From positions 124,001 through 188,000 of the forward strand of contig NZ_QKSD01000008.1 in assembly GCF_003234085.1 (NCBI RefSeq): 64,000 nt of DNA, written 5' to 3'. The notes under the pieces are model-generated. The model was not told the origin of the DNA and searched no databases. It was given only the letters and a program-made list of their open reading frames with translations. Position 1 is the first letter of the stretch, and each line of letters begins with the position of its first letter. Position numbers and translations under genes: made by a program. Positions 32,400-41,395 of this stretch are shown piece after piece. This stretch comes from Curtobacterium sp. MCPF17_052. Lineage in GTDB: Bacteria > Actinomycetota > Actinomycetes > Actinomycetales > Microbacteriaceae.

Positions 32400-32555
32400 T
32401 CAGTCGAGCGTGGCGACGATGTGTTCGGCTTCGTGCAGGACCGAGCAGAACGCCAGTCCATCGAGACCGAGCGCATCGCGCTTGCTGATGACCGCACCGC
32501 AGACGACGCACTGGGTCGTGGAGTTCGACCGGATCACATCGGAGAGGAGCGACAT
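32400..32555 (-). CDS. 51-residue CxxC putative zinc-binding protein
   Basis: A small open frame from ATG 32555 to TGA 32400. The protein starts MSLLSDVIRSNSTTQC and ends HEAEHIVATLD. It has a CVVCG knuckle (Cys 16 and 19), then FCSVLHEAEH with Cys 37 and His 41 and 45, a spacing compatible with one bound zinc. A weak GAGG lies just upstream of the ATG. It sits between two glycosyltransferase genes on the same strand. No family was recognised. The organised metal-ligand pattern and lack of stops suggest it is real, but no homology evidence is available here. Confidence 0.6.
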   Translation of the reverse strand: MSLLSDVIRSNSTTQCVVCGAVISKRDALGLDGLAFCSVLHEAEHIVATLD

Positions 32556-32633
32556 GCCTCGATGATGCGCGCCCGAGGTGAACGGGAGGCATCAGCGTCC
32601 TCGGAACGCGGTGAACGTCTGACAAGCCCGCGT

Positions 32634-35207
32634 TCAGGGGACGGACGTCAGTGCCGTGACGACCGCCTTCGCACTGGGCTCCGCCACGACGACCGCGAAG
32701 TCCCCGTCCGCCACATGCTGCCCCGCGGCGAGCCACACGGCGTTCCGGGCCCCCGGCTGCGGCACCCAGGAGGGATCGCTCCCGGCGACGAGCACGGTCA
32801 CGTCGTCGAGCCCGCTGGCCCCCCGGTACCAGGACGTCGGCATGTCGACCTGCACGGCGTGTCCCGCGCTCTCGAGCGCACCGACGAGCGCGGTGACGTC
32901 CGCGGGTCGGGTCCCGTCGTGCTTCACCGCGACCCGGAGGCCCGTGGCGCCCGGTTCGCGGACGACGACCGGCCGCGACGACCGCACCGTCACGGCGTGT
33001 CCCTTCGGCAGGCCCGGCTCGACTCCGAGGTACCGGAGCCCAGCGCCCTCGTACCGGTCGGCCGCATCGGCGTCCGGGTAGCGCCCGCGCCACCGCTCGT
33101 CGAACACGCGGCGGTTCTCGATCCGCGCGTCGTCCCGCCCCGGTGTCCGGCTCTCGTGGTGGACGACGACCGAGGCCGGTTCGACGACGAACGCGGCCCC
33201 GGGCCCGGAGGCGGCGAGGGCGCGTAGACACAGGTCCACGTCCTCCAGCCCGTTCGCGTAGACGGGGTCGAAGCCGTGCCAGCGGATCAGGTCGTCGGCC
33301 CGGAAGGCCGCGGCCGCCGCGGTGATCGCCGTGAACCGCCGGGAGGCCGGGGTCCGGAACGCGCGGTCCGCGTCGTACCGCGGGTGGTCGGCGAGGAAGT
33401 GCCACGGCAGGACCTTGTCTCCGCCGAAGACCGTGCCGGCGGCCTGGACGACACCGTCCGGGTAGACGAGGAGCGGTTGGACACCGAGGACCGTCGGGTC
33501 CTCGAGCGCCGTGACGAGGGGTCGGAGCCAGCCGGGTGTCACCTCGGTGTCGTTGTTGAGCATCACGACGGTCGCGCCGGTGGTGCGTGCGAGTCCGAGG
33601 TCGCTGCCGAGCGCGAAGTTGCGGTTCCGGTCCTCCCGCTGGAGCACCACCCGCGGGTCGCCGCCGAACCAGGCGTCGAGGACGGCGGAGACCGAGCGCG
33701 GTGAGCCGTTGTCGACGACCACCACCTCGACGTCGTCGCCGTCGTGGTCGGCGGCGCCGAGCACGGTGTCGACGGCCCGCCGGGTCATCGTCCAGTCGCG
33801 GAAGACCGGCATCACGACCGACACCCGGTCACGCACCCGGTCGGGGGCGGCCGCGGCGAGAGCGTCCCAGTCGATGCGGTGCCGCGCGAGCGCGACCTCC
33901 TGCCACGAGGCTGGCTGGCCCGACGAGACACGGCGGGGGTCGCGGACGTTGTCGTAGTCCACCCCGATCACCGGGACGTACTCGGGGACCGCAGCGTGTG
34001 CTGCGATGCGGAGCAGCCACTCCCAGTCGATCCACCGGCGCAGGTCCTCGTCGAAGGGGCCGACGGCGTCGGCGACGTCACGACGCACCACGAGGGCGTT
34101 GAGGTCGATGAAGTTGCCGGCGAGCAGGTCCTCGCGGGTGCCGTCCTCGCCGCGGAACGTCTCGACCGGGGCGGTGGCGTCATCGGCGTTGTTCGCCCCG
34201 GTCATCCGGAGCCCCGTGTGCACACCGGGTGCGTCGCCCTCGAGCAGGGCCGCGAGGGCGGCGCTGAGGTGCTGCGGACGCCAGGTGTTGTCGGCGTCGA
34301 GGAAGGCGATGAACGAGCCGGTCGCGGCGGCCAGTCCGGTGTTCCGTGCCGCGGCGGCTCCGCCGTTCTCCCGTTCCAGCAGCCGGATGCGCGCATCGCC
34401 GGCGGCACGGGCGCGGACGACGTCGACGGTGTCGTCGCCCGACCCGTCGTCGACGACCAGGAGCTCCCAGGTGGTGTGCTCCTGGGCGAGGACCGAGTCG
34501 ATCGCTGCGCCGACGACGTCGGCCCGTCGGTACACCGGCAGCACGACGGAGACGAGCGGCTGCTCGGCGTCGCGGCGGGCGTCCCCACGTGGGTAGCGCG
34601 CCGACAGGTCGAGCGTCTCGGGGCCGTCCCAGGACGACCGGTAGCGACGGCGCGTCCGGTGCTGGGCGGCGGCGAAGTCGCGAGCGCCCTGCAACGCGGC
34701 GGCGCGTGCGGCTCCCCAGGTCGGTGCCGGGCCACGACGGCCGGGAGGCACGGGGAGCGCGGTCGCGTCCGTCGCGTTCCGCAGGAAGTGCCGCAGCGCG
34801 TCGAGGGTGGACGCCGGGCGCGAGGGCGCCGGCACCGAGGCGGCGTACACGCCGGCGTCGAAGAGCGGTCCGGTCTGGAAGAGCTCCGGTCCCTCCTGGT
34901 GCAGCGCGTCGTACCAGGACATCGCGGGTGCCGGCTGGTGCTCGCGCATCCACTCGTGCTCGATGAGCGGGCTGAGCGACAGACCCCGCTGCCCGTCGTT
35001 GTGGACGTAGAAGGCGGTCGCTTCCTCGTCGGTCGCGAAGGTCCGTCCGGTCTGCGCCTCGAGGTACTCCCGGTCGAGCACGCCGAACTCGGTGATGCGT
35101 CGGGCCCAGCGGTCGAGTCGGTCGGCGACGGTCAGGGGCTTCTCGGGGCCCCGCAGCTGCCGGGCGAACCGCCGTGCGACCCGACCGATGCCCCCACGGT
35201 CGGCCAT
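32634..35207 (-). CDS. Tandem GT2-GT2 glycosyltransferase
   Basis: An 857-residue protein from ATG 35207, which overlaps the preceding stop by one base; the frame remains open upstream but runs through the next gene. After an N-terminal region of about 210 residues comes a first GT-A domain (VSVVLPVYRRADVVGAAIDSVL, VVDDGSGDDT, GGAAAARNTGLA, FLDADNTW). A second follows (VSVVMPVFRDWTMTRRAVDTVL, VVVVDNGS, MLNNDTEVTPGWL, NGLEDVDLCLRA). A ~170-residue tail ends the protein. Two catalytic domains suggest one protein adds two sugars or alternates linkages, as bifunctional polymerising glycosyltransferases do. Confidence 0.86.
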   Translation of the reverse strand: MADRGGIGRVARRFARQLRGPEKPLTVADRLDRWARRITEFGVLDREYLEAQTGRTFATDEEATAFYVHNDGQRGLSLSPLIEHEWMREHQPAPAMSWYDALHQEGPELFQTGPLFDAGVYAASVPAPSRPASTLDALRHFLRNATDATALPVPPGRRGPAPTWGAARAAALQGARDFAAAQHRTRRRYRSSWDGPETLDLSARYPRGDARRDAEQPLVSVVLPVYRRADVVGAAIDSVLAQEHTTWELLVVDDGSGDDTVDVVRARAAGDARIRLLERENGGAAAARNTGLAAATGSFIAFLDADNTWRPQHLSAALAALLEGDAPGVHTGLRMTGANNADDATAPVETFRGEDGTREDLLAGNFIDLNALVVRRDVADAVGPFDEDLRRWIDWEWLLRIAAHAAVPEYVPVIGVDYDNVRDPRRVSSGQPASWQEVALARHRIDWDALAAAAPDRVRDRVSVVMPVFRDWTMTRRAVDTVLGAADHDGDDVEVVVVDNGSPRSVSAVLDAWFGGDPRVVLQREDRNRNFALGSDLGLARTTGATVVMLNNDTEVTPGWLRPLVTALEDPTVLGVQPLLVYPDGVVQAAGTVFGGDKVLPWHFLADHPRYDADRAFRTPASRRFTAITAAAAAFRADDLIRWHGFDPVYANGLEDVDLCLRALAASGPGAAFVVEPASVVVHHESRTPGRDDARIENRRVFDERWRGRYPDADAADRYEGAGLRYLGVEPGLPKGHAVTVRSSRPVVVREPGATGLRVAVKHDGTRPADVTALVGALESAGHAVQVDMPTSWYRGASGLDDVTVLVAGSDPSWVPQPGARNAVWLAAGQHVADGDFAVVVAEPSAKAVVTALTSVP

Positions 35208-36646
35208 CAGCGGCGACCCGGCAGACGCGAGGCGACCTTGGCGATCGCCTGTCCGGTGCGGAACGACCGGCTGCCTCGCAGGTCGTCGAGCTCGCGGCGC
35301 AGTCGTCCGACCTCGTCGGAGGCGCTGTCCGCGACGACGTCGGCGGCGGTGACGTCGAGGGGCAGCAGGGCCGACCACCGTTCCTCGAGCACCGCCGAAC
35401 GGTCCGCGAGCGGAGCGGCCATCCGGGCGTCGAGGCCCGCCCGCGCCCCGGCGAGCCCGCCGGGAGCGACGACCTCGGCGAAGCGGTCGACGACGGCCGC
35501 GACGGTGTCGGCACCGGTCCGGTGTCGCCGCGAGGACCACGGGAGCGCCGGGGGAGCGGACCGGACGACGACGAGGTGCAGCGCGCGACGGTTCGCGGCG
35601 ACGACCTCGGCCGGCGTCGGGTCCACGAGCACGGTGACGGCGACGAGGTCGTCGGCCGACGGAGGGTCGGTGGTGACGGTCCACGTGGCGGGAGCCGTCG
35701 TGCCGGCGGGGAGCCGTGCCTCCAGGGCGAAACCGTCCCCGAAGGCCGCGTCGACGTCGCGGACCAGTGCCCCGGCGTCCGCGACGTGCCGCAGGTCGAC
35801 CGCGAGGCGTGGCGTCGACCCGCTGGGCACGAGTGCGTCGGCGAACCGCTCCGTCGCGGTCATGCCGTGTCGCTGGTACGCGGCGACCGCCTCCGGCAGG
35901 AAGGGGTACCGCCGTTCCAATTCGCGCTGGTGTGCCGCACGGAGGGCGTTGCGGTTGCCGGAGAAGCTCTTGCCGCCCGCGTGCAGGACGAGCGCCCGGT
36001 TCGCGATCTTGGCGAGCCAGCCGTGCTCCGCGATGCGCAGGCAGTAGTCGTTCTCCTCCCCGTAGCCGGGGGCGAAGGCCTCGTCGAAGAGCCCGTGCTC
36101 CGCGACGAGCTCGCGACGGGTCAGGAAGCAGAAGCCCATCGCGACGGGCATCACCTGGGACACCGGCAGCAGCGGGGCGAGGGCACCCCAGACGGCACGC
36201 GTCCGGGCTTCGGTCCGGGCCGCGCCACGGTTCGCCAGGCGGTACGGGATGCTCGCGATCGTGGCGTTGTCACTGCGGGCCGTCACGACACCGGTGCGGT
36301 CCTCGTCGAGGACCGCGAGCATGGCGGCGAGGAACCCGGCGGTCGGCACCGCGTCGCTGTTGAGCAACAGGACGGCGTCACCGCCGGTGTCGAGCTCGGT
36401 GACGGCACGGTTGCACGTCCCGACGAAGCCCAGGTTCCGGTCGTTGCGCTCGTACCGGAACCCGGGGCGCTCGCCGATGCGGTCCAGCAGGGCGCGCTCG
36501 ATGGCGTCCGCGTCCGGGCCGCAGTCGTTCACGAGGAGCACCCGGTGCACCGTGGTGTCGAGGTGCTCGAGCAGCCCGTCCACGCAGCGCAGCAGCGACT
36601 CGAGGTCGCCGTACACGGGGACGACGACGAGGGTGGTGCGGGTCAT
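35207..36646 (-). CDS. GT2 glycosyltransferase, paralogue of the 18728-20182 product
   Basis: A 479-residue protein from ATG 36646, overlapping the WsaF-like gene stop (ATGA). GT-A motifs are LVVVPVYGDLESLLRCVDGLL, ERNDRNLGFVGTCNRAV, LLLNSDAVPTAGF and GYGEENDYCLRIAEHGW. These match the product at 18728-20182 almost motif for motif, including ARSDNATIAS and VMPVAMGFCFL-like stretches, so the two are paralogues. The C-terminal 200 residues diverge. It lies in the minus-strand unit that starts with the WsaF-like gene. Confidence 0.87.
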   Translation of the reverse strand: MTRTTLVVVPVYGDLESLLRCVDGLLEHLDTTVHRVLLVNDCGPDADAIERALLDRIGERPGFRYERNDRNLGFVGTCNRAVTELDTGGDAVLLLNSDAVPTAGFLAAMLAVLDEDRTGVVTARSDNATIASIPYRLANRGAARTEARTRAVWGALAPLLPVSQVMPVAMGFCFLTRRELVAEHGLFDEAFAPGYGEENDYCLRIAEHGWLAKIANRALVLHAGGKSFSGNRNALRAAHQRELERRYPFLPEAVAAYQRHGMTATERFADALVPSGSTPRLAVDLRHVADAGALVRDVDAAFGDGFALEARLPAGTTAPATWTVTTDPPSADDLVAVTVLVDPTPAEVVAANRRALHLVVVRSAPPALPWSSRRHRTGADTVAAVVDRFAEVVAPGGLAGARAGLDARMAAPLADRSAVLEERWSALLPLDVTAADVVADSASDEVGRLRRELDDLRGSRSFRTGQAIAKVASRLPGRR

Positions 36647-38040
36647 CGGTTCTCTTCCTCGGTCTCGAGTGCGGCGCTGATGGCGTCCGTGTCCAGTGCG
36701 GCGCCGAGGACGTCGACGGCGGCGTCCAGCGGCCCGCCGAGGGCGCCGTCGGCGAGCGGGACGAAACCGGTCGGTCCGTCCGCGGCGACACGCCGGACGG
36801 CGTCGGCCACCGCGAGGCCGAGCGAGCGGGCGTCGGTGGGGACGGCCTGGAGGTTCGGGTGCAGCCCGGCGCGCGTGCCCCGGAACTCGTTGGTCACGAC
36901 CCGTGCCCCGGAGATCGCGCCGTCGAACGGCGGGTGGCTCGGGTGCGGGCTGTGCTGCAGCGAGAGCACCACCCCGGTGGAGGCGATGAACCGGAAGTAG
37001 TCGTCCCACGGCATCGTGCCGTGCGAGACCAGCTTGACGTCGCCGGCGCCCCCGTCGAGCTCGACGTCCGCGTGCTGTTCACCGGCGGAGTGGAACTCGA
37101 CCCGGATGCCGTCCGGGGCCAGCTCCTGCACGGCGATCCGGAGCGCGGCCACGCCGAGGCGGAAGAGGTTGCGGTGCTTGCTCGGTCGCCCGTAGAAGAG
37201 GACGCGGACGACCCCGCGGTCCTCGGCGACCGGGCGTCGGGCGGCGGCGACCCGTTCGAGCAACTCGACGTCCAGGTGCGGCGCGAACGTCGCGGCCGGG
37301 GCGATGTCGATGCTCTCGACGTCCGCCAGGTACCGACGCAGGGGCTCCGAGTTCACGAGCATCCGGAAGCCGGCACGGTAGGTCGACGCGGCGACGGCGT
37401 AGTCGGTGGACCACGCGCTGAAGCCCGGCTCGTAGTCCTGCACGAGGTACACGACCCGCTCGCGGGCGACGACACCGGCCGTCGCGGCGACGTCGAGCGG
37501 GTGCGCCGTCTTCCAGTGCGTGGCCAGCCAGATGTCCTGCGTCCCGAACACCGTGTCGAGCACGTCCTCGCGGCGGACGACGCGCACGCCCGGGCGTCCG
37601 TCGACCCGGGTGTCGGGGAAGCGGTCGGCGACGAGGGCCTCGGCCGCTGCGACGCTGTTGCCCGGCGTCGTCCAGCGGACCATGACGACCCGGACGCGCC
37701 GGCCCAGACGGTCCCCGAGCGCGATCGCGACGGCGAGGGCGGTCTGCACGCCGGCGAAGGCAGCCCCGTCGCGCAACTCGTCGACGACGAGCACGACCTC
37801 GGGCTCGCGGGCAGCGGTGCGGATGCCGGCCAGGGCCAGGCTCGTCTCGACCAGCCCCTCGTACGGGCGAGCCGCGCGGGGAGCACGGTCGCGCTCGCGG
37901 CGGGCGACACCGACGTCGATCCGCGAGGCGGTCCGCCCGAGCCGTTCCCGGACGTCGTTGCGGTAGTGCCCGTCGCGGGCGTAGCGCTCGTTCACGCGGA
38001 CCAGGTCGGCGACGAGCCGTCGGGCCTTCTCGAAGTTCAT
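36643..38040 (-). CDS. WsaF-like glycosyltransferase
   Basis: A 465-residue GT-B protein resembling WsaF, the rhamnosyltransferase of the Geobacillus S-layer glycan. Typical segments are WLATHWKTAHPLDVAATAG, VVYLVQDYEPGFSAWSTDYAVAASTYR, RMLVNSEPLRRYL, VRVLFYGRPSKHRNLFRLGVAAL and VLSLQHSPHPSHPPFDG. It heads the minus-strand operon and is divergent from hisD. ATG 38040 has TAACGT (38049-38054) 8 bases upstream and no ribosome site. A role in a rhamnose-rich glycan is inferred from the family. Confidence 0.82.
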   Translation of the reverse strand: MNFEKARRLVADLVRVNERYARDGHYRNDVRERLGRTASRIDVGVARRERDRAPRAARPYEGLVETSLALAGIRTAAREPEVVLVVDELRDGAAFAGVQTALAVAIALGDRLGRRVRVVMVRWTTPGNSVAAAEALVADRFPDTRVDGRPGVRVVRREDVLDTVFGTQDIWLATHWKTAHPLDVAATAGVVARERVVYLVQDYEPGFSAWSTDYAVAASTYRAGFRMLVNSEPLRRYLADVESIDIAPAATFAPHLDVELLERVAAARRPVAEDRGVVRVLFYGRPSKHRNLFRLGVAALRIAVQELAPDGIRVEFHSAGEQHADVELDGGAGDVKLVSHGTMPWDDYFRFIASTGVVLSLQHSPHPSHPPFDGAISGARVVTNEFRGTRAGLHPNLQAVPTDARSLGLAVADAVRRVAADGPTGFVPLADGALGGPLDAAVDVLGAALDTDAISAALETEEENR

Positions 38041-38048
38041 CGACGCTC

Positions 38049-38054
38049 ACGTTA
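38049..38054 (-). promoter_or_regulatory. Candidate leaderless -10 box for the WsaF-like operon
   Basis: On the minus strand TAACGT lies 8 bases before ATG 38040. The whole divergent gap to hisD is only 80 bases, so promoters on both strands must be compact. No -35 match is seen. Confidence 0.35.
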
Positions 38055-38104
38055 CCGGGACTGTCCCGCGGCCCGGGGATCCGGCCCGGTCATGGCCGGA
38101 TCAC

Positions 38105-38110
38105 TAGACT
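38105..38110 (+). promoter_or_regulatory. Candidate -10 box for hisD
   Basis: TAGACT lies 10 bases before ATG 38121, leaving almost no leader. GGAG at 38112-38115 could still act as a short-spaced ribosome site if ATG 38124 is used. Confidence 0.38.
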
Positions 38111-38120
38111 CGGAGCCCTC

Positions 38121-39428
38121 ATGATGCAGCGAATCGACCTCCGTGGCGGGCTCCCCGGCCGTGCCGAACTCCTCCGACTCATGCCGCGTGCCGCAGGCGA
38201 CGTCGGGCATGCGGTGGACGCCGCACGGGTGCTCGTCGACGACGTCCGCGACCGCGGTGCCGACGCGCTCCGGGAGCAGGCCGAACGGTTCGACGGGGGA
38301 GCACCCGAGCACGTCCGGGTGCCGGCCGCCGAGATCGACGCCGCCGTCGCCGGACTCACCCCCGAGCTCCGCGCCGCGCTCGACGAGGCGATCCGCCGCG
38401 TCCGCGCCGCGAGTGCCGCGCAGGTGCCGTCGCCGTCGGTGACCACCCTCGCGGACGGTGCCGAGGTCCACCAGCGCTGGCAGCCGATGCGTCGTGTCGG
38501 GCTCTACGTGCCCGGTGGCAAGGCGGTCTACCCCTCGAGCGTCGTCATGAACGTCGTGCCCGCCCAGGTCGCCGGTGTCGGGTCGATCGCGCTCGTGTCC
38601 CCGCCGCAGCGCGACCACGGCGGCGCGGTGCACCCGACGATCCTCGCTGCGGCGGGGCTCCTCGGCGTGCAGGAGGTCTACGCGATGGGCGGTGCCGGCG
38701 CGATCGGGGCGCTGGCCCACGGCGTGTCGGAGATCGGCCTCGAGCCCGTCGACCTGGTGACCGGTCCGGGCAACAACTACGTCGCGGCCGCCAAGCGCCT
38801 CGTGCGCGGCGTCGTCGGCATCGACTCCGAAGCCGGCGCCTCGGAGATCCTCGTCATCGCGGACGACACCGCCGACGCCGGGAACGTCGCAGCAGACCTC
38901 ATCAGCCAGGCGGAGCACGACGAGCAGGCGGGCAGTGTCCTCGTGACGACGTCGGCCGCGTTCGCCGACGCGGTGGAGGCGGCGATCCCGGAACGGACGG
39001 CGGTGCTCGGGACGGCTGCGCGCCTCCAGACCGCCCTGGACGGACCGCAGTCGGCGATCGTCCTGGTCGACTCGCTCACCGACGCCGCGACCGTGAGCAA
39101 CGCCTACGGGCCGGAGCACCTCGAGATCCAGACGGCGGACGACGACGCGGTGCTCGCCGACATCGACGCCGCCGGTGCGGTGTTCGTCGGACCGGACACC
39201 CCCGTCAGCCTGGGCGACTACCTCGCCGGGTCGAACCACGTCCTGCCGACCGGCGGCCAGGCGCGCTTCGGGGCCGGGCTGTCCGCGTCGACCTTCCTGC
39301 GCCCGCAGCAGGTGATCCGGTACACGGGGGCCGCCCTGGCCGAGGTCGCGCCGCACATCGTCGCGCTCTCCACCGAAGAGCAGCTGCCGGCGCACGGTGC
39401 CGCCGTGTCCGAGCGCACGAACCGCTAG
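38121..39428 (+). CDS. hisD: Histidinol dehydrogenase
   Basis: Oxidises L-histidinol to L-histidine in two NAD-linked steps, the end of histidine synthesis. The 435-residue length is standard. It has RVGLYVPGGKAVYPSSVVMNVVPAQVAGV, GPGNNYVAAAKRLV, the zinc-site SQAEHDEQ (Gln 263, His 266) and the C-terminal LAGSNHVLPTGGQARFG. Other his genes are not in the window. It flanks the glycan island and is divergent from its WsaF-like operon. Confidence 0.97.
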   Translation: MMQRIDLRGGLPGRAELLRLMPRAAGDVGHAVDAARVLVDDVRDRGADALREQAERFDGGAPEHVRVPAAEIDAAVAGLTPELRAALDEAIRRVRAASAAQVPSPSVTTLADGAEVHQRWQPMRRVGLYVPGGKAVYPSSVVMNVVPAQVAGVGSIALVSPPQRDHGGAVHPTILAAAGLLGVQEVYAMGGAGAIGALAHGVSEIGLEPVDLVTGPGNNYVAAAKRLVRGVVGIDSEAGASEILVIADDTADAGNVAADLISQAEHDEQAGSVLVTTSAAFADAVEAAIPERTAVLGTAARLQTALDGPQSAIVLVDSLTDAATVSNAYGPEHLEIQTADDDAVLADIDAAGAVFVGPDTPVSLGDYLAGSNHVLPTGGQARFGAGLSASTFLRPQQVIRYTGAALAEVAPHIVALSTEEQLPAHGAAVSERTNR

Positions 39429-39431
39429 CCT
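39426..39431 (+). promoter_or_regulatory. Candidate leaderless -10 box for nrdR, overlapping the hisD stop
   Basis: TAGCCT shares its TAG with the hisD stop and lies 9 bases before ATG 39441. GAGGG (39433-39437) is too close to the ATG for normal spacing, so a near-leaderless start is plausible. It is the second place in the window, after yggS/sepF, where a TAG stop doubles as a possible -10. Confidence 0.35.
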
Positions 39432-39440
39432 GAGGGCGCC

Positions 39441-39932
39441 ATGTTCTGCCCCTTCTGCCGCCACCCGGACTCCCGTGTCGTCGACTCCCGGACGAGCGAC
39501 GACGGAACCTCCATCCGCCGACGCCGCCAGTGCCCGAACTGTGGTCGACGGTTCTCGACCACCGAGACCGCCTCACTGAACGTGGTGAAGCGCAACGGTG
39601 TCCTCGAGCCCTTCAGCCGCGAGAAGATCATCTCCGGCGTGCGGAAGGCCTGCCAGGGTCGACCCGTCACCGACTCGGACCTCGCCGTGCTCGCGCAGCG
39701 GGTGGAGGAGATCGTCCGGTCCTCCGGCGCGAGCCAGATCGAGGCGAACGACATCGGCCTGGCGATCCTCAGCCCGCTGCGCGAACTCGACGAGGTCGCC
39801 TACCTGCGGTACGCCAGCGTCTACCAGGCGTTCGACTCCCTCGAGGACTTCGAGGACGCCATCGGCCAGCTGCGCATCGACCACCACAGCGCGTCCGGTG
39901 CGGATCGTCCCGCGGACGGCGCCAGCGCGTGA
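39441..39932 (+). CDS. nrdR: Transcriptional repressor NrdR
   Basis: ATP/dATP-sensing repressor of ribonucleotide reductase genes. The 163-residue protein has an N-terminal zinc ribbon (Cys 3, 6, 31 and 34) and [18 protein letters not shown], followed by an ATP-cone domain beginning near [24 protein letters not shown]. No NrdR box was searched for; the nrd genes are elsewhere. The stop overlaps the pyrD start (GTGA), so the two are translationally coupled. Confidence 0.96.
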   Translation: MFCPFCRHPDSRVVDSRTSDDGTSIRRRRQCPNCGRRFSTTETASLNVVKRNGVLEPFSREKIISGVRKACQGRPVTDSDLAVLAQRVEEIVRSSGASQIEANDIGLAILSPLRELDEVAYLRYASVYQAFDSLEDFEDAIGQLRIDHHSASGADRPADGASA

Positions 39933-40996
39933 GCGGCCTGGAGTCCCTCGTCCGCGCCGGGTACGGGGTGGTCTTCCGGAACGTCTTCGCCAAGATGGAC
40001 CCCGAGCGCGCGCACCACCTGGCGTTCAGCGTCATCCGGCTCCTCCCGCACGTGGCCGTCGTCGGTGGGGCCGTGGAGCGGTACGCCAGGCCCTCCGCCG
40101 AGGACGGCATCACCACGATGGGGATCCACTTCCCGTCCCGCTTCGGTCTGGCCGCCGGGTTCGACAAGGACGCCCGCGGCATCGCCGGACTCGGCGTCCT
40201 GGGCTTCGGCCACGTCGAGGTCGGCACCATCACGGCGCGCCCCCAGCCGGGCAACGAACGACCCCGGCTGTTCCGACTCATCCCGGACCGGGCGCTGATC
40301 AACCGGATGGGCTTCAACAACCACGGTGCCGTCAAGGCCGCCGGCCGACTCGAGCGTGCCCGCCGCAACCCGGGCCGACCGGTGATCGGCGTCAACATCG
40401 GCAAGAGCCGCGTCGTCTCCGTCGAGGACGCGGTCGAGGACTACCTCGAGTCCACCCGGCTGCTCGCCCCCTTCGCCGACTACCTGGCCGTCAACGTCAG
40501 CTCGCCGAACACCCCGGGCCTCCGCGGCCTGCAGGAACTCGACCAACTCCGACCGCTGCTCTCCGCGGTGCACGACGCCGCCGGCCGGACGCCGGTCCTG
40601 GTGAAGATCGCCCCGGACCTGACCGACGAGCAGATCGACGCCATCGCCGGACTCGCGGTCGAGCTCGGGCTGTCCGGGGTCATCGCGACGAACACGACGA
40701 TCGAGCGGACGGGCCTCACCACGCCCGACGCGGACGTGCAGGCGATGGGTGCCGGGGGACTCTCCGGCGCGCCGCTCGGTGCCCGCTCCCTCGAGGTCCT
40801 GCGTCGCGTGCGCGCTGCGGTGCCCGCCGGGTTCTGCGTCATCGCGGTCGGTGGCGTCACCTCCGAGGCCGACGTCCAGGCCCGGATCGCCGCCGGTGCC
40901 ACGCTGGTGCAGGGCTACACGGCGTTCCTCTACGAGGGTCCGACCTGGGCGATGCGCATCAACCGGCTCCGGCGGAAGCGCCTGCGGCGACGCTGA
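39929..40996 (+). CDS. pyrD: Dihydroorotate dehydrogenase (quinone), class 2
   Basis: Membrane-associated flavoenzyme of pyrimidine synthesis that passes electrons from dihydroorotate to quinone. The 355-residue protein has the class 2 N-terminal helix ([19 protein letters not shown]), [38 protein letters not shown] with the catalytic Ser, [11 protein letters not shown], and [35 protein letters not shown] 39929 overlaps the nrdR stop; the longer open frame upstream lies over nrdR in another frame. Confidence 0.96.
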   Translation: MSGLESLVRAGYGVVFRNVFAKMDPERAHHLAFSVIRLLPHVAVVGGAVERYARPSAEDGITTMGIHFPSRFGLAAGFDKDARGIAGLGVLGFGHVEVGTITARPQPGNERPRLFRLIPDRALINRMGFNNHGAVKAAGRLERARRNPGRPVIGVNIGKSRVVSVEDAVEDYLESTRLLAPFADYLAVNVSSPNTPGLRGLQELDQLRPLLSAVHDAAGRTPVLVKIAPDLTDEQIDAIAGLAVELGLSGVIATNTTIERTGLTTPDADVQAMGAGGLSGAPLGARSLEVLRRVRAAVPAGFCVIAVGGVTSEADVQARIAAGATLVQGYTAFLYEGPTWAMRINRLRRKRLRRR

Positions 40997-41034
40997 GGCC
41001 GCGGCTGGCAAGTGGCCGCGTGCGGCGCGTCGTG

Positions 41035-41331
41035 GCGCCGGCGTCTCGGTGAGACGCCGCCTTCCGCGGGAGACGCCCCGGACTTGGGCGGCGTCTCGCG
41101 CACTCGGCGGCGTCTGGCCGGGAGGCTCGTGGCGGCCGCCTCGAGCCTCCCGTCCGCTGGGCGGGCGCTGGCGCCGGCGTGTCGGTGAGACGCCGCCTGC
41201 CGCGCGTCCGCTGGGCGCTGGCGCTGGCGCCGGCGTGTCGGTGAGACGCCGGCTTCCGCCTGAGACGCCGCGGATTTCGGCGGCGTCTCACGCGCACGGC
41301 GGCGTCTCGCGCGCACGGCGGCGTCCCGGCC
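41035..41331. repeat. Clustered GAGACGCC/GGCGTCTC intergenic repeats
   Basis: The 399-base gap between pyrD and the DUF3043 gene has no credible coding region. A 25-base unit containing TCGGTGAGACGCCG occurs three times (41035-41059, 41171-41195, 41227-41251); the last two lie in a near-tandem duplication of about 55 bases. The 8-mer GAGACGCC or its complement GGCGTCTC occurs about nine times in both orientations, with a few variants. A GGGAGGCTCG/CGAGCCTCCC inverted repeat sits inside (41120-41129, 41142-41151). It looks like a degenerate REP-like or terminator-derived cluster. Confidence 0.75.
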
Positions 41332-41340
41332 GTCACACGA

Positions 41341-41376
41341 CGCAGCGCCGCCGACCCGGAGGTCGACGGCGCTGCG
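41341..41376. terminator. Terminator hairpin between pyrD and the DUF3043 gene
   Basis: Arms 41341-41356 and 41361-41376 pair over 16 bases with one mismatch around a CGGA loop. The position 20 bases from the minus-strand stop and between convergent genes fits a bidirectional terminator. No T-run is present. Confidence 0.6.
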
Positions 41377-41395
41377 GCGCTCGAGCGGAACGAGG

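Noticed and set aside
41035..41331. CRISPR array in the pyrD downstream gap
   Set aside because: Repeats are too few and unevenly spaced, occur in both orientations, lack unique spacers, and no cas genes are present.
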